From: Platycnemis pennipes
Lineage: Eukaryota; Arthropoda; Insecta; Odonata; Platycnemididae
Length of the DNA stretch: 64,000 nucleotides
NCBI GenBank assembly: GCA_933228895.1
Contig: OW121851.1
Span: 115,961,271 to 116,025,270, forward strand
Direction: 5' to 3'
Shown here: in pieces, positions 58,701 to 64,000 of the stretch
How the letters are laid out: each line of letters opens with the position of its first letter
Position numbering within the stretch: position 1 is the stretch's first letter
The notes under the pieces: model-generated
Told to the model about the DNA's origin: nothing
Database searches by the model: none
The model's input: the letters and a program-made list of their open reading frames with translations, nothing else
Position numbers and translations under genes: made by a program

Positions 58701-60320
58701 CGAAATCCTGGGACAAAATTGTAGCGCATCATTTTGAATATGTCATCATTCGTTTGGTGTAGGGGTTTCCTGGCAATACAGACAGACATATTATTTTATC
58801 AAGCTCGACATTCAGCCCGCGTATTCCTGCATTATTTTTCAGTTGACATATCTTTTTCATCTGTATTTGAAATAATAGCTATCGTAGGGTATGTGATTGT
58901 GTATCCTGCGATTAATTTATGAATACGTTTCGTTTGCAACGGAAACGATTTATCCTATTACTGTTTTTCCTTAAAATGTAAAAAAGCTGGTGTATACCTT
59001 TGAAACTTGATGATTTAATTAATACTCATGGCTAATTATTGGTACTAAAATAAGCATCTGGGTCCTGACAGAGAATATATGCCTGTTTCGTTTGTGTGCT
59101 ACCTATCCACGAACATCCTCATTAAAATCCTGTTCAACCGCTACTAGTGATAATGCGATAAAATTACCCAATTTAACTTTCTATCATGATTTTGTACCGT
59201 ACAAAATTATTTTCTGTGATCTTAAAGCATTTTCTGCTTCGTTTAATGGAAAAAAATTTGTTTACGAATTTTAACAAAACGAAGAATTCATGGCTCTTCT
59301 ATTCCCTATAAGACCATGGTGTGCATTACATACTGACATACTCGTTATTTATTGTAATCACCATTTGTTTCGCTGATAGTGATGCCAGTCAACAATACTC
59401 TTTCGATAATTTGCTGTTAATTTAATCGACGATTGCTATTGAACAACACTAATCTTTATTTTCATAGATCTTACATTCGCTGCCAATTCAATTATTCTGA
59501 AAATTAAGAGTTGAAGAAAAATAAAGCTATTGGCTGTGGTAGGAAGTTAATAATTTCTTTCGTATGTAATTTTTGGCCGCGTTTAGCTCATAGCATCTTT
59601 GGGAGTTTTTTCGGTAATATATACCTATCTTGTTTTTCATGGCTGCGAGAAAATAAGATAGGCATTCAGTCACAAGAATGTTTCTATCTCTAGTGTGTGT
59701 CGTTTACAATTGGCCTTGACTCTAGAGACTTTCCTCACTATCAGTTTTGAGCACCCGCTCTGATATCACCAAATTCATAGTCATGTATTTATCTAAAAGG
59801 AGTTCGATATATGCCCGATCCGTGCCACTGTGGTCCAGATTAGGAATACTAGTGACTGCGAGCCTGTGAACCATCTCAATAAGCTGTAATTTTTTTAAAT
59901 CCAATTACGGTCTTATAAACGGGTTTTCGAAAGCAAAAGGCCACAGGGTTGAAGGGAAGAGAAGAACACACACGCAGGCTTGCAATTTGAAATTTCAAAT
60001 TCGATTTCGTTGGGTATAGCGGTCATGGGCGCCTCCATTTGATCGTCAAATTTTTATTCATCCAATCACGTTGTTTTCCTCCCGTGAGTGGGTGGGACAG
60101 GAAAAGACAAATAATTCCGAAGTGATTTCGTACCGGAATAATGGGAAGATGAAGTTAATTTTTTACTCCTAACCTCGTCTCTATTTGTATCGAAGGTCGG
60201 CGGCAAAAAAAAGGTTCACCAACCATTTGAGAAAAATATAATAATCAAGGTGGTCCCATAGCACTTCCCTGCAGAACACCTCTCGCGATTCCGTAATGGA
60301 CTCTGCTTCGGTGACGGCCC
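55790..60320. other. Mostly AT-rich DNA without supported gene
   Basis: One 18-bp perfect palindrome, AATTTGAAATTTCAAATT, is at 59984-60001. A GC-richer stretch lies at 58320-58660. Open frames lack recognisable domains. Confidence 0.35.
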
Positions 60321-60349
60321 GGGAGATAGCGTCAGTGTCTGTGCGCCGG

Positions 60350-60545
60350 TGCAGAGACGGAGAAGGTGGAAGGGGGGCTTAGATCGGGCAAAATGGGAGC
60401 CATTGGGTGTAGCGGGCGGACGTGGGATAAAGGATTGGGGAGTTGCTGGGGGGACAAGGAGGGTGGGGGGTTAGCAGAAGAGGATTTGATCGGAGAGGGA
60501 GAAGTGTGAGGGGGGGGAGGAGATGGGAGGCAAAATGGGAAAGGA
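60350..60545. repeat. Polypurine, G-rich tract
   Basis: The plus strand is G/A-rich with several GGGG runs, directly followed by a C/T-rich tract of similar length at 60555-60790. Confidence 0.6.
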
Positions 60546-60554
60546 ACATGATGC

Positions 60555-60790
60555 ATTCAAATCACCCTTCTCCCCTTACCATTCCATTCTCCTCCCCTAT
60601 GCTCTTGCACTCCCTCTCTCGTTCTATCCGTTCCGCCCTGCAGAATCCAGACCGTCCTAGCCTCCCACAGCGACCCTCGTGTAAGCCTTTGCCCGTTGCT
60701 TCTCCCCTCTCCCTGTTTGCCTCAGCCATCTGCCTTTCCCTTACCCCTCTCCTCCCCTCGTCCTCCACCTTCCCCCCTCTTAACCTCTCA
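60555..60790. repeat. Polypyrimidine tract
   Basis: C/T-rich plus strand adjoining the purine-rich tract at 60350-60545. Low complexity, non-coding. Confidence 0.6.
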
Positions 60791-61950
60791 TCCGCATCTC
60801 TCGATAATAATTGCGCTTCTCGTGATGGGGCACTCTCGAAAGGCGATGATGTAGCTTTGCGTCCCTCTCTTTCCCCGCATCCCCACGCCGCTGCATTCAG
60901 ATGGATTTGCCGAGTCCTAGTCGAGTCCTAGTTGCAGCCGAAGCACCATGCAACTTTCATTTTTTGGTACTTCCTTCGTACCAAGGATTTTCCGCCACTC
61001 ATTGTCGATTGTGAGTTATTAAAAAGCGTTCATAGCGTGAGAATGTTAGTACTTAGTTCTTTCAGTACTATCTTCCTTAGACATTTCCATTGCGTATTAG
61101 AGGCCAAGATTGTGAATGATGCTCTTTCGAGAAAGTAGAATGTAGTATGTTTATAAGTAATTCTCGACTTTTTCCTTAAAGGGAAAGGAAAGAATATTTT
61201 CGGAGGACTGAAATGTAAAAAGAAAATTTTTAATGCAATCAGCGATTATAATTAGAGAATTTTTACTTTTTATGAAGCCAGAGAGATGCTTGGGAATGTT
61301 GAAAACCAAGGTCTTAATTTGCAATGTTCAAAGCCCTAGCCCATAAAGCGGTCGACTTTTCTATGGCTTTAATTGTCTTTATTAATTTCTCTATTAACTC
61401 TACTGCATCTTCATTCGTTCCGATGTTGCTTGTTTTTAAGTCACGCTTTGGGCATACTCAACTGTCTGTGTTTTGGGACTCGCACCCACTTCACAACAGT
61501 ATTCATATCTTAAGGAGATCAGCGATTCTTAATATCCTTCTGTGCCATTATTAACCAATATATTGGAATGAAAACGACTCTGGTGTTCCACTCGTCGAAC
61601 TGCTCTCTGACTGCCCACAACAAAAACATTTACGTCATGTGACCCCACCCAATACTCATCTCAGTGGAAAATGACTACAGGTTTCCGTAGGAAGTCTCAG
61701 TTTAAGGAGCTTGTCCCTTTGATGGGGTAGTTCATAGGAGGCTGTGGATGGACATAAGATCCGTGAGGTTAAGGCAGACGTTCCGCGGGAATCATCAGCC
61801 CGATGATCCCAGTAATCACCATCATTCGTTTGGGGACAATATCCATTCATATTTTAATATCACTAATACCTTGATCACAGTATCACAAAATAATGCATTG
61901 TATCGATTTGGGACGTGAGAAGAAAGCAAGATTTTTCGGGATGTCTAGTA

Positions 61951-61980
61951 GGTTCTATGAAGTTCTATGAGGTTCTAATG
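61951..61980. repeat. 10-bp tandem repeat, three units
   Basis: GGTTCTATGA, AGTTCTATGA and GGTTCTAATG lie in a row, three 10-bp units with minor changes. A small local duplication. Confidence 0.75.
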
Positions 61981-62289
61981 CTAGTGACACCCTTATTAAC
62001 TTTTTAAAGTTCCCCAGTTTATACAGCACTCCTATCCTACATTTTACTGCAATATACACCCATGTACTACATTCATATTCACCGTAATATAGGGTTTTTA
62101 TGTGCTGCTAAATTCATCCTAAGGGTATATCGCTGACTATTTGCCACTGACGCTGCGAGCCGAGAGTTCTGCCAACGGCCTGTGCGACTCGTGGCTCCCA
62201 TCTTTACTGCCACAAAAGTTTTCTTCTTCCCTCGCCCGTCTTATCCCACGCCGTGCTGGTGCATATTTTCCTTGAAATTGAAGGATGTT

Positions 62290-62600
62290 GCTGGCCATTG
62301 CGGAGGGCAACGCTTGGCTAGCCGGCCGCCCGCGGTGGATGCGGCTCTGGACGCCCGGGAGGCGGAGGGAGAGAGGGTTGTGGTGCTGGTGCTCGGAAGG
62401 GGGCACATGTTGGGAGGGGGCGGTATTGGGCGCGGGGCCGTCGGCGGGGCGGGGGCGTGAGGGGTTGGGCGGAAGGGAGGGGGTGGGGGCGCTGAGGCGG
62501 GGGAGCGCGGAAGGGAAGGGGTTCGGGGGATCCAGAAGGGGTTGTATGGCGAGGAGGGGTGTGGGAGGGAAGGGTGCGCCGCCGTCTATTATAATAATCT
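62290..62600. repeat. G-rich, G-quadruplex-prone block
   Basis: The plus strand is strongly G-rich, with many GGG to GGGGG runs at close spacing between about 62395 and 62575. Minus-strand frames are proline-rich by composition. A C/T-rich tract follows at 62700-62960. Confidence 0.65.
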
Positions 62601-62699
62601 GTCGAGCAGGGTTGCCACACGCATTATAAGTTACGCGGTGAATCATAATTGGTCGGTTCGTCCCTCCCGCCGCGGCCATCGCCTTCTAGCCCGGTGGCC

Positions 62700-62960
62700 T
62701 TGATCGATCCCCTCTCCGGGGCTCTTAACCTCTTCCCCTATTCATCCTCCTTCCCTTGTCCTCCTCCTTTTCTATCATTGCATCTTCACTTCCCCTTCTC
62801 TCACCCTTCTCCTTTTGACAATATCCCTCTCGCCCTCTCAACCCTTCACTTCCATTGTATTGTCACTATCCTTGATCTTTCAACTTCTCTTTCATTTCCC
62901 TCATTTCCCTATTCCGTGTTGCCTTTATTTTTCGCTCTCCTCCATTTGTGCATTTTGCCA
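62700..62960. repeat. Polypyrimidine tract
   Basis: C/T-rich plus strand, the counterpart of the G-rich block at 62290-62600. No gene recognised from here to the end of the window. Confidence 0.6.
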
Positions 62961-64000
62961 TGGTGACTTGTCGTCTTCCTCGTTTTAGTGGCGTGTAGTT
63001 CTAGTACAACGCCACTTACCTTTGCATAATCTCCGTTGACCCCGATGCGAAAGTGTATATCATCAACTCCTTTCTGTTTTATGCCCTGCGGGTGCGGTGG
63101 AATGAGAAGATGCAGGAGGTGGGAAATTGGAAAACGAAAGAAAATTGATGACAGTTGTGGAGAGTAACCAGTAGTCTCTGAAGTTCACTTTCCTTTCCGT
63201 GAGTCATTGCCGACGTAACAGTAGCTTCCCAATTATGTTCAAATTCGCTTTCTTTTAGTTGTACGAAACAGAAAAATCTCTGTATGTGGTAAGTGAATAG
63301 CTTCATTACGCAACTCATTGAGGGTCGTTAATTGTTGTCGATCTTTGTCCGAAGCTGTCGATCATCCATCGGTTTTCGGACTCCGTTTTAGAGTGGACAG
63401 TGATCCCCGCTCTTTTTCTGCCACCTTCGTAATTCTCCCGAATTTTCTGTCTATTATCATCAATCATCTCGTTAAGAAATACCTTTGATGAAGGCGGACA
63501 TCCATCGCTGTTGTCGGCTCGTAGCCGCGGGTACCATTCTGGGTGCCCGAAATTTTCGGTGACTGCCGTTAACATTGAAGTTTACCGAATCTGACACCTC
63601 TGTCCACATTAACAGGTTTCTGCGATCAATGATGTTTGTGGGAAAGGCCAGCTACTTCCATATTTTCATTGGAGGCTAAAGAAAAATTGAAAATTCGGGG
63701 TAGAGGGAATTATTTCCAAGTATTTTTCAATGCTGTGATTTTTTGGGCGTTAAGATCATGCCTGGCTCTATTATATAGTTACTGTGGACCCCTAGTGGGT
63801 AGAATATAATTTATTCACTTACAATCACCCTGCATTAAGTGTAATATGATGAAAAACGTAATAACCCTTTCGAGAAATGATATGGAGAACCTCAGCTCTC
63901 AATAATGTGATTGAGGCTATCGTGTTTGCTGGTCATTTCAGAGCTAAAACGGGAGTGCATCAATACCTCCTGAGGTAATCAAGTACCAGACCTCTATTTT

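Noticed and set aside
62137..62679. 180-codon minus-strand proline-rich open frame
   Set aside because: The proline-rich middle is the complement of a G-rich tract; frames on the opposite strand are equally long.
1..64000. CRISPR arrays, bacterial operons, rRNA genes, intact tRNA genes
   Set aside because: No regularly spaced repeat array, no operon-like gene packing, and no rRNA or complete tRNA sequence was found; the window is eukaryotic in character.

Overview
The window looks like non-coding DNA (intergenic or deep intronic) from a large arthropod genome, most likely an insect. The basis is circumstantial: AT-rich DNA with no operons or bacterial gene density, decayed non-LTR retrotransposon pieces with arthropod-style reverse transcriptases, tRNA-derived SINE-like sequences, miniature terminal-inverted-repeat (TIR) elements and many simple-sequence tracts. 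I found no host protein-coding exon that I can support. Most long open frames are translations of C/T-rich or G/A-rich tracts and look like proline-, serine-, arginine- or glycine-rich nonsense.

Layout. 1-10 kb holds two copies of one ~530-bp TIR element (764-1300 and 8634-9157), a decayed non-LTR fragment (about 1800-2235), two copies of a terminal-repeat motif that resembles Penelope-like retroelement ends (about 1387-1457 and 5078-5162), a 31-nt dispersed motif seen twice, and a perfect GC hairpin at 8294. 10-22 kb is mostly plain AT-rich DNA with a tRNA-like piece (12.3 kb), two short tandem duplications and a third terminal motif (15.2 kb). 22-26 kb is repeat-rich: two decayed non-LTR 3' ends flank a ~297-bp TIR element. 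27-32 kb is dominated by strand-asymmetric polypyrimidine and polypurine tracts, a G-quadruplex-prone block and a tRNA-type SINE (30.66-30.99 kb). 32.9 kb has a compact ~145-bp foldback element; 35.5 kb a SINE remnant; 36.75 kb a near-perfect palindrome.

40.2-41.4 kb carries the best-preserved coding relic: the C-terminal part of a non-LTR reverse transcriptase on the minus strand, 362 codons interrupted by a single TAG, with a degenerate fourth terminal motif just beyond its 5' side. 41.7-42.6 kb is CpG-rich. 46.15-46.35 kb is a recent ~104-bp tandem duplication. 52.3-53.5, 55.4-55.7, 60.3-60.8 and 62.3-63.0 kb are GC-rich or strand-asymmetric blocks, one with a 20-bp x 4 tandem repeat.

The four recognisable non-LTR fragments and the four terminal motifs all lie on the minus strand. 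One reading is that the window is an intron of a plus-strand gene, where antisense insertions are better tolerated, but this is inference. The least explained signals are the terminal motif whose folded core resembles a hammerhead ribozyme, the TIR element carrying TGACGTCA sites, and the paired purine/pyrimidine blocks.
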